NCBI GenBank assembly: GCA_903882335.1
Contig: CAIRWP010000028.1
Coordinates: 1 to 32,817 of the forward strand
Reading direction: 5' to 3'
From: an uncultured Opitutia bacterium
Lineage (GTDB): Bacteria > Verrucomicrobiota > Verrucomicrobiia > Opitutales > UBA953
DNA: 32,817 nucleotides
Shown here: piece by piece, positions 1-7,663 of the stretch
How positions within the stretch are numbered: position 1 is the first letter of the stretch
Layout: each line of letters starts with the position of its first letter
Notes under the pieces: model-generated
What the model was told of the DNA's origin: nothing
The model's input: only the letters and a program-made list of their open reading frames with translations
The model's database searches: none
Program-made: the position numbers and the translations under genes

Positions 1-82
1 CGACCGTCGTGCCTTTCGCCGTGTCCAACACGAGCGCCGTTGCGCTCTGCGTGGACAGGTCAAGACCCAGGACGATCGCCAT
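1..82 (-). CDS. xylB: xylulokinase, N-terminal fragment
   Basis: Only the first 27 codons lie in the window; the gene runs off the left edge. The N-terminus has the GLDLSTQS stretch, the first phosphate-binding motif of FGGY-family sugar kinases. It starts four bases after the stop codon of xylose isomerase on the same strand, and a GAGG just before the ATG could act as ribosome binding site. Xylulokinase phosphorylates D-xylulose to xylulose 5-phosphate for the pentose phosphate pathway. The substrate is inferred from the xylA neighbour; the fragment alone shows only an FGGY kinase. Confidence 0.85.
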   Translation of the reverse strand, partial: MAIVLGLDLSTQSATALVLDTAKGTTV

Positions 83-86
83 AGCC

Positions 87-1397
87 TCAGCGAATGTACT
101 CGTTGATCAGGTTCTCGAGCATCTCTTGGCGACCGGACGCGAGCGTCGGCGCCTTGATGCCCTGGGCGTAGGCGTCGAGCTGGGCGAGGGTGGCCTTGCC
201 GGATTCGACCTTCTTACCGATGCCACTGTCCCAGGAGGCGTAGCGATTCGAGACGAACTTATCCATCTTGCCGTCCTTGATGATCGCATGGGCGATCTTG
301 AGGCCGCGGGCGAAGGCGTCCATGCCGCCGATATGGGCATGGAAGAGGTCGACCGGCTCGTGCGATTCGCGACGACGCTTGGCGTCGAAGTTGAGGCCGC
401 CCTTGGTGAAGCCACCCATCTTGAGGATGCGCAGCATGATGTTCGTCGTGAGGTAGAGGTCAGTCGGGAACTGGTCGGTGTCCCAGCCGACGAGCGTGTC
501 GCCACGGTTGGCGTCGACCGAGCCGAGGGCATCCGCGCCGATCGAGACTTCCATCTCATGCTCCATCGTGTGACCAGCGAGCGTGGCGTGGTTGGTCTCG
601 AGGTTCAGCTTGAAGTGCTTCAGGAGGCCGTATTCCCGGAGGAAGTTAAGGCACGCCGCCGCATCGGAATCGTACTGGTGGGTCGAGGGTTCGCGCGGCT
701 TGGGCTCGATCAGGAACTGGCCCTTGAAGCCGATCTTCTTCGCATGGTCGACGGCCAGGTGCAGGAGCGCGGCGAGGTGATCCAGCTCCCGCTTCATGTC
801 GGTATTGATCAGCGTGGCGTAGCCTTCGCGGCCGCCCCAGAAGACGTAGCCTTCGCCGCCGAGGGCCTTGGTGGCCTCGAGCGCGTGGCGGACCTGGCTG
901 GCGCCGTAGGCGAACACATCGGCGTTGGGCGAGGTGCCCGCGCCCTGCGCGTAGCGCGGGTGCGAGAAGAGACAGGCGGTACCCCAGAGGAGTTTCTTGC
1001 CGGTGCCTTTTTGGAACGCCTTCAGCTCCTGGGTGACGCGGGCGAGGTTCGCATGCGTCTCGGTGAGGGTCTTGCCTTCGGGAGCGATGTCGCGGTCATG
1101 GAAGCAGTAGAAGTCGATTTGGCACTTCTGGAGGAACTCAAAGAAGACCGGGACGCGGCGCAGGGCGTTGTCGAGGGAATCGGAGCCGTCATCCCAGGGC
1201 ATGAGGGCGGTGCCGGCGCCGAACGGGTCGGAGAGGCTGTTGCGCATCACGTGCCAGTAGGCCGCGGCGAAGCGCATGTGATCCTTCATCTTCTTCCCGC
1301 CGATCTTCTCGTCCGGGTTGTAGTGCTTGAAGGCGAACGGGTTCTTGGACTTGGGTCCTTCGAACTGGATGACCGGGACGTTGGGGAAGTGCGGCAT
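87..1397 (-). CDS. xylA: xylose isomerase
   Basis: 436 residues, full length for the long (class II) xylose isomerases, which convert D-xylose to D-xylulose in the cytoplasm. Family residues are in place: catalytic FHDRD (His100, Asp103), WGGREG near 187, metal-binding IEPKP (Glu231, Lys233), [10 protein letters not shown] (Glu267, His270), Asp295 in SVDANRGD, Asp306 and Asp308 in WDTDQ, and Asp338 in LNFDAK. Numbering is one less than in the E. coli enzyme. It is the first gene of a minus-strand operon with xylB, four bases apart. The leader is C-rich with no clear Shine-Dalgarno sequence, and an inverted repeat lies 9 bases before the ATG. No regulator gene is visible nearby. Confidence 0.97.
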   Translation of the reverse strand: MPHFPNVPVIQFEGPKSKNPFAFKHYNPDEKIGGKKMKDHMRFAAAYWHVMRNSLSDPFGAGTALMPWDDGSDSLDNALRRVPVFFEFLQKCQIDFYCFHDRDIAPEGKTLTETHANLARVTQELKAFQKGTGKKLLWGTACLFSHPRYAQGAGTSPNADVFAYGASQVRHALEATKALGGEGYVFWGGREGYATLINTDMKRELDHLAALLHLAVDHAKKIGFKGQFLIEPKPREPSTHQYDSDAAACLNFLREYGLLKHFKLNLETNHATLAGHTMEHEMEVSIGADALGSVDANRGDTLVGWDTDQFPTDLYLTTNIMLRILKMGGFTKGGLNFDAKRRRESHEPVDLFHAHIGGMDAFARGLKIAHAIIKDGKMDKFVSNRYASWDSGIGKKVESGKATLAQLDAYAQGIKAPTLASGRQEMLENLINEYIR

Positions 1398-1405
1398 GGC
1401 GGGTA

Positions 1406-1432
1406 GGAGCGGAAGCCCGACTTTGCCGCTCC
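1406..1432 (-). promoter_or_regulatory. inverted repeat in the xylA leader
   Basis: Seven-base arms GGAGCGG (1406-1412) and CCGCTCC (1426-1432) with a 13-base loop lie just upstream of the xylA start at 1397. The transcript could fold here, or a regulator could bind. No clear -35/-10 pair was recognised in the divergent gap 1398-1543 between xylA and panC. In GC-rich DNA a 7-base repeat can arise by chance. Confidence 0.25.
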
Positions 1433-1543
1433 GCCCCGCCCTGCCAAGAATGGAATGGGCGACCCGACCGAACGGCTTGTATTAATGCGACCCGCGGAAC
1501 TGCGCCTTGCAGGGACGGCCGTGCCGGACCAGCATCGGCCCTC

Positions 1544-2389
1544 ATGGAGGTCGTCCACACCATCCCCGAACTGCGCGCGGCGGTGGCCCGAGCCCGGCAA
1601 GCCGGCCGGACCATCGGGTTCGTGCCGACGATGGGTTGCCTGCACGAAGGGCATCTCGCCCTCATCCGCCGGGCGAAAGCCGAAACCGGCTATGTCGTCG
1701 TCTCGATCTTCGTGAACCCGACCCAGTTCGGACCGAACGAGGATTTCGCCAAGTACCCCCGCACGCTCGCCAACGACGTCGCCGGGAGCGCCACCGCGGG
1801 GGCCGACCTCGTCTTCGCGCCCGCGACCGAGGACTTCTACGCGCCCGGCGCCTCGACCTGGGTCGAGGAGACGTTCGTGAGCGAGGGCCTGTGCGGAGAG
1901 TTCCGTCCGGGGCACTTCCGCGGCGTCACGACGGTGGTCGCCATGCTCTTCAATGCCGTCCAACCCGACGTCGCGGTCTTCGGCCGGAAGGACCTGCAAC
2001 AGCTCGCCGCCCTGCGCCGCATGGTCCGCGACCTGCTCTTCCCGCTCCGGATCATCGCCCATGAGACGGTCCGCGAAGCCAACGGCGTGGCGATGAGTTC
2101 GCGGAACCGCTACCTTTCGCCCGCGGACTTCGCCAAGGCGACGGCCATCCCGGCCGCCCTCGCCGTGGCCCAGGCCTTGGTCGCCGCCGGGGAACGCGAC
2201 GCCGGCCGGGTCCGGTCCGCGGCCCTCGCCCGCCTCGCGGCGGAACCGGCCCTCCGCCCCCAGTATTGCCAGGTGGTGGACGCGGAGACCTTGCGGCCGG
2301 TGGACCAAGTCACCCCAGGCCGGACGGTGCTGGCGGTGGCCGGTCACCTCGGGGCGACCCGCCTGATCGACAACGCCGACCTCGGTTGA
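1544..2389 (+). CDS. panC: pantoate--beta-alanine ligase
   Basis: 281 residues, normal length. It joins pantoate and beta-alanine with ATP to make pantothenate, the coenzyme A precursor, in the cytoplasm. Motifs in order: PTMG (28-31) and HEGH (34-37), the nucleotidyltransferase HIGH-type signature; IFVNPTQF (55-62); RPGHFRGV (121-128); FGRKDLQQ (146-153), where many homologues read GEKDYQQ; and MSSRNRYL (184-191). No pan gene neighbours it. The ATG at 1544 is the only start that gives the standard N-terminus, and no Shine-Dalgarno sequence precedes it. Transcription diverges from xylA. Confidence 0.96.
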   Translation: MEVVHTIPELRAAVARARQAGRTIGFVPTMGCLHEGHLALIRRAKAETGYVVVSIFVNPTQFGPNEDFAKYPRTLANDVAGSATAGADLVFAPATEDFYAPGASTWVEETFVSEGLCGEFRPGHFRGVTTVVAMLFNAVQPDVAVFGRKDLQQLAALRRMVRDLLFPLRIIAHETVREANGVAMSSRNRYLSPADFAKATAIPAALAVAQALVAAGERDAGRVRSAALARLAAEPALRPQYCQVVDAETLRPVDQVTPGRTVLAVAGHLGATRLIDNADLG

Positions 2390-2400
2390 GCGGAAAAAGG

Positions 2401-2428
2401 CGGCAAGTCCCCTTGCGGGGACTCGCCG
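2401..2428 (+). terminator. hairpin after panC, no T-tract
   Basis: The stem is CGGC, one mismatch, then AGTCCCC, closed by a TTGC loop and pairing with GGGGACT and GCCG. It starts 12 bases after the panC stop and 19 bases before the next start codon. There is no run of T after it, so it may be a weak terminator, a processing site or a 3'-end stabiliser. Confidence 0.45.
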
Positions 2429-2446
2429 AGGGGTCAGACTTGAGGG

Positions 2447-4273
2447 ATGGGACAATTTGCCTACAAGAACGAGGTGCTGGAGCCGCTGCGCCGGGTCCTC
2501 TCCGAGCAACTGGTCATGGACCTCAACCACGTCGCGGATGGCCCGCTGCTCGCGATGGCCAAGAAAATCCCCGGCGGGTACATCCACCGAAAGCCCTTTC
2601 TCCGCGATGCCAAGTGGCGCTTCCAGAAACGCCTCGCCCACCTGACCCAGGACGCCGCGGCCATCGCGGATCACCTCCCGTGGTACCAAGAAACGCTGAA
2701 AAGCGATAAGGCCAAGCTCGGCGAGCACCTTGATGAGTTGGCCGCGGTGATCGGTGGCCCCCGCGCCGCCCTCCTCTGTGTGCTCTGGAACGAGCAAGCC
2801 ACACAGAAGGATGCGACGCTCCCCGCCGACTGGCTCGCCCGGCTGGTCGCCCTTTCCAAGCCCCAAGCGGGCAAACCGGAGACGAAGGCCTGGAAGGCCC
2901 TCCTCGCCAAGCTGGTAGAGACGCCGGGGAAGGAACCCCTGGACTCGGCCGACGCCCTGGACTCGGCCGACCGCACGCTCCGGCGCCTGCAACAGGAAAT
3001 CGCGCAGGGCAAGGCGGCGCGCGAAAATGAAGGCCGCCAAATCCGCCGCCAGCACGCCAATGAACTTGAGACGAAGGACGGCGAGATCCGCAAGGCCCGG
3101 GAGGAAGCCGCCAAGTCCCTCCAAGAGGCCGCCAAGCTGGGCGCGAACCTGGAGTCGCAGGTCCAGTCGTTGCAGGCCAAGCTGACCAAGGAGGAGGAAG
3201 AAGTGGCCCGGCTCCGCGGCGAACTCGATCGCGCCCGCGAGCAGGTCGCGAAGAAGGCCCGGGAAATCGCCGAGGAACTCCTCTCCGAGGAAGTCCGTCC
3301 TTGGCTGGCCGATGCCCGGATCCTGAAGGCCGCCTCAGAGGAAGTCGCCAAACTCCGCCAGCTCACCTCGGAGACGGTGGAGAAAGTCCGCAAGGCGCAA
3401 CGGGACGCCGACCCCTTCCTGGCGAAGGAACACCAACTCCGTCAGGCCATCCCGCAGATGGAGGAAATGCTCAAGCTCCTCCGCCGCTACCAGCGGACCG
3501 CGGTGCAGGCGCTGCCGGAAGTGACCGCGCTGGAACAGCGCATCACCGAGCACGTCGAGAAGGTCCGCTACGAACTGGAAAAGCGCGACCAGCCTTCCGA
3601 CCCCTTCCTCGAACGCATCTCCGCCAAGATCAACGTCGCCGACAGTCGCGAGTTGAAGTCGATCGAAAGCGCCCTGCTGCTGGCGGAACAGTCCGGCCTC
3701 GTCGATTCCCGGCACGCCGACCTTTACCGGCGCGACATCCATCGACGCCGCTCCTACCTGGCCGACCGCGATTTCCACGTCCAGAAACAATCCGGCCCGC
3801 TGGCCTTGCTGGAACGCGCGGCGGCGACGGGCGAGAAGGCCCGCTTGGCCGTCGACGCCAACAACTTTGCCTGCCTCCGCCAAGATTACCTCGGGCTCAG
3901 CCTCCCCACCAAGAAGAACGCCCAAGGTGAGACGCGCTTCCTGCTCGATGCCGCCGCCCGGCAGAAGGTCGTCCAACTGCTCGAGAAGCTGGCGGACGAC
4001 GCCACGGGGCTGCACGTGTGGGTCTGCTTCGACGGCCAACCCAGCCAGCTCCGGATCGGCAACCCGCGGCTCAAGGCGACGTTCAGCCGCGCGGGGGGCA
4101 AGGCGGACCACGACCTGATGGACCTCGTCGCCAAGGACAAGACCGTGGAGGCCCCTTGGTTTGTCGTCTCGGACGACATCGAGGTGCGCGACGCCACCGG
4201 CCGCGAGGGCGCCTACATCGTCTACAACGACGGGCTGGTGCAGTTGCTGGTGAACCGCGGGCTGAAACCCTAA
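2447..4273 (+). CDS. coiled-coil protein with C-terminal NYN/PIN-like nuclease domain
   Basis: 608 residues with no signal peptide or membrane segment, so probably cytoplasmic. I do not recognise a named family for the whole protein. The N-terminal 180 residues are of unknown fold (note YIHRKPFLRDAKWRF near 45-59). Residues 175-345 are rich in Glu, Lys, Ala and Gln with heptad-like spacing, a long coiled coil. Residues about 465-605 look like a NYN/PIN-type metal nuclease: AVDANNF (Asp470, Asn472), VCFDGQP (Asp529), KADHDLMDL (Asp554, Asp556) and VVSDDIEVRD (Asp576, Asp577), spaced as in an acidic active site between beta strands. RNA cleavage is therefore inferred, not shown. It appears to be a single gene; it follows panC by 57 bases but looks functionally unrelated. 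GAGGG abuts the ATG, too close to be an ideal ribosome binding site. Confidence 0.75.
   Translation: MGQFAYKNEVLEPLRRVLSEQLVMDLNHVADGPLLAMAKKIPGGYIHRKPFLRDAKWRFQKRLAHLTQDAAAIADHLPWYQETLKSDKAKLGEHLDELAAVIGGPRAALLCVLWNEQATQKDATLPADWLARLVALSKPQAGKPETKAWKALLAKLVETPGKEPLDSADALDSADRTLRRLQQEIAQGKAARENEGRQIRRQHANELETKDGEIRKAREEAAKSLQEAAKLGANLESQVQSLQAKLTKEEEEVARLRGELDRAREQVAKKAREIAEELLSEEVRPWLADARILKAASEEVAKLRQLTSETVEKVRKAQRDADPFLAKEHQLRQAIPQMEEMLKLLRRYQRTAVQALPEVTALEQRITEHVEKVRYELEKRDQPSDPFLERISAKINVADSRELKSIESALLLAEQSGLVDSRHADLYRRDIHRRRSYLADRDFHVQKQSGPLALLERAAATGEKARLAVDANNFACLRQDYLGLSLPTKKNAQGETRFLLDAAARQKVVQLLEKLADDATGLHVWVCFDGQPSQLRIGNPRLKATFSRAGGKADHDLMDLVAKDKTVEAPWFVVSDDIEVRDATGREGAYIVYNDGLVQLLVNRGLKP
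2937..2972 (+). repeat. 18-bp tandem duplication inside the coiled-coil gene
   Basis: The 17-base unit CCCTGGACTCGGCCGAC occurs at 2937-2953 and again at 2955-2971, period 18. It is in frame and encodes a doubled Leu-Asp-Ser-Ala-Asp block just before the coiled coil. It looks like a recent slippage or duplication event in a linker. Confidence 0.85.
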
Positions 4274-4301
4274 AAGAAAAAGGCGCCCCAGCGGGGCGCC
4301 T
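4272..4301 (-). terminator. intrinsic terminator of the ThuA-like gene
   Basis: A perfect 9-bp stem, AGGCGCCCC (4281-4289) and GGGGCGCCT (4293-4301), with a 3-base loop. Read on the minus strand it is followed by TTTTCTTTT (4280 to 4272), a good U-tract 20 bases past the stop of the gene ending at 4323. It sits between convergent genes, so the stem may also slow plus-strand transcripts from 2447-4273, though without a T-run in that direction. Confidence 0.85.
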
Positions 4302-4322
4302 CGGCGGACCCGGGCGGGCGGC

Positions 4323-5405
4323 TTACTTGGCGGCGGGCTTCTTCGGCGCGGGCGCGGGCGCGGCCACCGGCTCGGGCAGCACCGCGGCGAAGGCCTCGGC
4401 CTTCAGCCCCTTGTGGAACTGGTTGAAGGAGTACTTGCTGGGCTTCCACTCGACGAGCGGGGTGGCGTCGGCGGCGGCCGGAACGTCGAGTTTGAGGCCC
4501 CAGAAGACGCCGTTGATCAGGAGGCGACGGAGCGACTCATCCTTGAGGTCGCTGGCGGAAGCCATGGTGGTGGTGAGGATGCGGTTGACGGTACCGGCCT
4601 CGTTCTTCAGTTCACGGGTCCAGGCGACGGCCATGGCGGGCTCGTTGATGCCCTGCTCCTGCTTGTCGGTCGCGCGCTTCTTGCGGCGCTCGCTGGGCGG
4701 GCTCTTCGGATCCATATCCTTCAGGACCACGCCACGCAGGAGCACCTGGGCGTCGGCGGGCGGGTAGGCCTCATAGACGTCGGTGTCGCCGAAAATGCTG
4801 GTCACGCCATTGAGGAGCGGGCTCTTTTCGGCACCGGGCTCGACGGCGGTGCGCGTCGCCTCGCCCTTGTGGTTGCCCCAGTGGCTCACCCAGGTCTCGC
4901 CGAGCACGTTCTTGCCGAAGCCACCCTTGCTGTTCCAGTTATAGGCGGCGAAGGGGCTTTCCTTGGGGATGCCGGCGAAGGCGTGGGTGCTGGTGCGCGT
5001 GGCGACGATCGGTACGCCGCGCTTCACGGCGGCGTCGAACTTGGCAAGGGCCGTCTCGTTCCACTTGCGGAAACGCAGGCCGAGCACGAGCGCGTCCGCG
5101 CCATCGAGGGCCTCGGGCTTGCCCAGCGAGGCGCCGTTGTTCGGATTGATGGTGCCGTCGGCATCGTGCGAGAATAGGACGACGCAATGGAACCCGTGGC
5201 GCTCCGCGAGGAGGCGGGCGAGCATGGGCAGCGACTCCTCCGAACGGTATTCCTCGTCGCCCGCGAGCAGGACGACGGTCTTGCCGGAGCCGGGGCCCTT
5301 GCCGCCGGGGAAGTCGAGCCAGCCAGGGCCGGAGGTGAAGGTCTCGGCCGCAGTGAGCGAGACCACGCAGAGCGTGGCGACCAGAAGGGAGAGGAGGCGT
5401 TTCAT
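4323..5405 (-). CDS. secreted ThuA-like domain protein
   Basis: 360 residues. A signal peptide covers about 1-20 (Lys-Arg, hydrophobic run, Ala-Ala). The body matches the ThuA-like fold, a class I glutamine-amidotransferase-like alpha/beta domain: VVLLAGDEEYRSEE (44-57), ADALVLGL (103-110), TRTSTHAF (136-143), WVSHWGNHKG (172-181) and GDTDVYEAY (206-214). In PVC bacteria such proteins often sit in sugar-degradation loci; their reaction is mostly unknown. The last 18 residues are a Pro/Ala/Lys tail. The C-rich leader ends CACCACCCC before the ATG with no Shine-Dalgarno sequence. It lies 73 bases downstream of the repeat protein on the same strand and may be co-transcribed with it. Confidence 0.8.
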   Translation of the reverse strand: MKRLLSLLVATLCVVSLTAAETFTSGPGWLDFPGGKGPGSGKTVVLLAGDEEYRSEESLPMLARLLAERHGFHCVVLFSHDADGTINPNNGASLGKPEALDGADALVLGLRFRKWNETALAKFDAAVKRGVPIVATRTSTHAFAGIPKESPFAAYNWNSKGGFGKNVLGETWVSHWGNHKGEATRTAVEPGAEKSPLLNGVTSIFGDTDVYEAYPPADAQVLLRGVVLKDMDPKSPPSERRKKRATDKQEQGINEPAMAVAWTRELKNEAGTVNRILTTTMASASDLKDESLRRLLINGVFWGLKLDVPAAADATPLVEWKPSKYSFNQFHKGLKAEAFAAVLPEPVAAPAPAPKKPAAK

Positions 5406-5478
5406 GGGGTGGTGAGAGGAGAAAAGTAGGCGGGCGGCAGGAGGCTTTCAAGCGCCCTGTTCTGCCAAATACCCCCTA

Positions 5479-6177
5479 TTACCGGCGGTCGCCCGCCCGT
5501 TTGGGCGGGGGCGATAACGGGTCTGGGCGCAAAGTCTCGGTCCGCCCGTCGGAATAGGTCGTGACTCGGTTGCCCAGCGCGTCGACGCGCGTGGTCGCCG
5601 AGGTGCCGTCGGAGAAACGCGTCTCCACGTGGCCCAGTGCGTCCACGCGGGAGCTCGCGGTGACGCCGTTGGAGAAGCGCGTGGTCGTCGAGCCGAGCAG
5701 GTCCGTGCGGCTCTCGGCGGTGATACCGTTCGAGTAACGCGTGCTGACGCCGCCGAGCGGGTCGACGCGGGAGGAAGCGGTCACGCCGTTATCGAAGCGG
5801 AGTTCGCGGCGACCCAGGGCGTCGACGCCGGCTACGCCCGCGGTGGGCAGGCGACCGCTCCAAGGGTCGCGGTGCGCCGCGGCGGCCGCGGGGGTCAAGG
5901 GCCGGACAGCTTCGCCGTCGGACATGATCGAGGCGGGGGCGGTCGCCGCCCTGGGAGCGGAGCGGACGTCGGCGGCGAGAGGTGCGCGAGGCCGGACGGG
6001 AGCCGCGGCAGAGTCGCCGCGGGCGGCCGGCGCGGCGGTGCCGACGGATGGCGGGAGCACCTCGACGGGTGCAGGGCCCAGCGTCCGCGCCAGCAGGAAG
6101 CACGCGAGGAGCGCGAGAGCGAGGAGCGGAAGGAGGCGTCCCACCCGGACAGTATCATCGGGCGGCGACGCGGTCAC
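5479..6177 (-). CDS. membrane-anchored protein with five 20-residue repeats
   Basis: About 232 residues from the GTG at 6177; family not recognised. A hydrophobic segment (about 12-29, containing LLAC, a loose lipobox) would anchor it in a membrane or make it a lipoprotein. A Pro/Ala/Arg-rich linker follows to about residue 105. Then come five consecutive 20-residue units of the pattern R-V-D-A-L-G-x3-T-R-x-S-N-G-x-T-A-x-S, plus a partial sixth, with the Asp of each unit exactly 20 residues apart. The alternating polar pattern suggests short beta hairpins. The start is uncertain: GTG at 6177 has GGGGG upstream; GTG at 6144 would place the hydrophobic run at the N-terminus; the TTG at 6192 lies in the T-tract of the preceding terminator and is unlikely. 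Function unknown; a surface or envelope role is inferred. Confidence 0.65.
   Translation of the reverse strand: MTASPPDDTVRVGRLLPLLALALLACFLLARTLGPAPVEVLPPSVGTAAPAARGDSAAAPVRPRAPLAADVRSAPRAATAPASIMSDGEAVRPLTPAAAAAHRDPWSGRLPTAGVAGVDALGRRELRFDNGVTASSRVDPLGGVSTRYSNGITAESRTDLLGSTTTRFSNGVTASSRVDALGHVETRFSDGTSATTRVDALGNRVTTYSDGRTETLRPDPLSPPPKRAGDRR
5530..5829 (-). repeat. five 60-bp in-frame tandem units
   Basis: The DNA encoding the 20-residue repeats has a 60-base period. Units have drifted at the nucleotide level (for example gcgtcgacgcg, gcgtccacgcg and gggtcgacgcg versions of the same position) while the VDALG and SNG residues persist, which suggests selection on the protein rather than recent slippage. 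Confidence 0.85.
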
Positions 6178-6184
6178 AACCCCC

Positions 6185-6223
6185 GAAAACAAACGGGGCG
6201 GACGTCTCGCGACATCCGCCCCG
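6185..6223 (-). terminator. intrinsic terminator after the DUF1501 gene
   Basis: Arms CGGGGCGGA (6194-6202) and TCCGCCCCG (6215-6223) form a 9-bp stem, with two more pairs inside after one mismatch. On the minus strand the stem is followed by TTTGTTTTC (6193 to 6185). It lies 21 bases after the DUF1501 stop codon and closes the 6244-10852 operon. Its T-tract directly abuts the start region of the repeat protein. Confidence 0.8.
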
Positions 6224-6243
6224 GAGCCTCGCGCCGGAGGCGC

Positions 6244-7632
6244 TTAGGCGATGACCTTGTCGACCACCTTACCGAAGTTGTCGGTCAGGCGGAAGTCGCG
6301 GCCGTTGTAGCGGTAAGTCAGCTTGGTGTGGTCGAAGCCGAGCAGGCGCAGGATCGTGGCGTGCAGGTCGTGGATATCCACGCCGTCGGAAGCGACCTGG
6401 GAGCCGATTTCGTCGGTCTCGCCGTAGTGCATACCGCCCTTGACGCCGCCGCCCGCCATCCAGCAGCAGAAGGCCTTGGCGTGGTGGTCGCGACCGGAGT
6501 TCTGGTTCACGCGGCCCGCGGTGGTCGGGGTGCGGCCGAACTCTCCGCCCCAGATGATCAGGGTCTGGTCGAGCAGACCGCGCTGCTTGAGGTCGGCGAT
6601 GAGCGCCGCCGCCGGCGTGTCGATCGCGCCGCCGGTGCGGGCGGCCGAGGTGAAGATGTTGGTGTGGTGGTCCCAGCCGCCCGCGTCCACCTGGACGAAG
6701 CGGACGCCGCGCTCGACGAGGCGGCGGGCGCAGAGGAGCTTGGCGCCGAGGTCGCTCTTGCCGTAGGCGTCGCGGGTCTTCTGCGACTCCTTGGAGATGT
6801 CGAAGGCGTCGGTCGCGGCGGTCTGCATGCGGAAGGCGAGCTCGAAGGACTCAATGCGGGCCTCCAGCTGCTCATCCTTCTGCACCGTCTGCATGTGGCG
6901 CTCGTTGAGCTGGCGGACGAGGTCGAGCTGCTTGCGCTGGGCCTCCTCGGTGGTGAACTCGCTCTGGAGGTTGGCGATGACCTTGTTGGCCGGAGCGCCG
7001 GGACGGAAGGAGGTCTTCGCACCCTGGAAGATGGAAGGCAGGAAGGCCGACTGGCGACCGTCCGCGCCGCCGCCGAGGCTGACGAAGCCCGGGAGGTCCT
7101 GGCTCTCGGTGCCGAGACCGTAGAGCACCCAGGAGCCGAGGCAGGGCTTAGTGAGGATCGCCGAGCCGGTGTGCATCAGCTTGGCGGCCGGACCGTGGGC
7201 CGGCAGGTCGGAGTGCATCGAGCGGATGACGCACATCTCGTCGGCCTGCTCCTGGAGCTTCGGGAAGATCTCGGAGATTTCGAGGCCGGACTTGCCGCAC
7301 TTCTTGAACTCGAAGGGCGTCGGGAAGATCACGCCGCCCTGGCCGGAGGTGGACTTCTCGGCGAAGGCCTTCATGCCGGGCTTGTAGTCGAAGGTGTCGA
7401 GGTGCGAAGGCGCGCCGCCGGCGAAGATGTGGATGACGTGCTTGGCCTTGGCCGGCAGCGGGGCCTTGCGGGGCTTGAGGTCGGCCGTGATCTCGGCGCG
7501 GGCCGGGGCGACGAGGTAGTCGGCGACCATGGTGCCGAAGGCGACGGTGCCGAGGCCCATGCCGGTCTGGCGGAGGAACTCCCGGCGCGAGTTGGGCGTC
7601 GGAAGGCTGTTGGAGCAGTTCTGGATTTCCAT
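6244..7632 (-). CDS. Tat-exported DUF1501 protein (first copy)
   Basis: 462 residues from the ATG at 7632. The N-terminus has a twin-arginine signal, SRREFLRQTG (15-24), followed by a hydrophobic stretch ending near AAs 40-46, so the folded protein should be exported by Tat. The body has DUF1501 hallmarks: HIFAGGAPSHLDTFDYKPG after the signal, MHSDLPAHGP, VDAGGWDHHTN, WGGEFGRTP and GRDHHAKAF. DUF1501 belongs to the alkaline phosphatase/sulfatase-like superfamily; its reaction is not established and I claim none. The gene starts 31 bases after the stop of the haem protein upstream, an operon typical of PVC genomes. The leader is AACCAAACCAAACCACATC, without a Shine-Dalgarno sequence. Confidence 0.9.
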   Translation of the reverse strand: MEIQNCSNSLPTPNSRREFLRQTGMGLGTVAFGTMVADYLVAPARAEITADLKPRKAPLPAKAKHVIHIFAGGAPSHLDTFDYKPGMKAFAEKSTSGQGGVIFPTPFEFKKCGKSGLEISEIFPKLQEQADEMCVIRSMHSDLPAHGPAAKLMHTGSAILTKPCLGSWVLYGLGTESQDLPGFVSLGGGADGRQSAFLPSIFQGAKTSFRPGAPANKVIANLQSEFTTEEAQRKQLDLVRQLNERHMQTVQKDEQLEARIESFELAFRMQTAATDAFDISKESQKTRDAYGKSDLGAKLLCARRLVERGVRFVQVDAGGWDHHTNIFTSAARTGGAIDTPAAALIADLKQRGLLDQTLIIWGGEFGRTPTTAGRVNQNSGRDHHAKAFCCWMAGGGVKGGMHYGETDEIGSQVASDGVDIHDLHATILRLLGFDHTKLTYRYNGRDFRLTDNFGKVVDKVIA

Positions 7633-7663
7633 GATGTGGTTTGGTTTGGTTGTAGAAACGGGG

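Noticed and set aside
9-1406. A 465-codon frame opposite xylose isomerase
   Set aside because: xylA has every catalytic residue; the opposite frame is a composition artefact.
5530-5829. 60-bp repeats as a possible CRISPR or mobile repeat
   Set aside because: The repeats are contiguous, in frame and protein-coding, with no spacers.
6178-6192. TTG start for the repeat protein
   Set aside because: It lies within the T-tract of the preceding terminator, so most transcripts would not include a usable leader; GTG at 6177 or 6144 is more likely.
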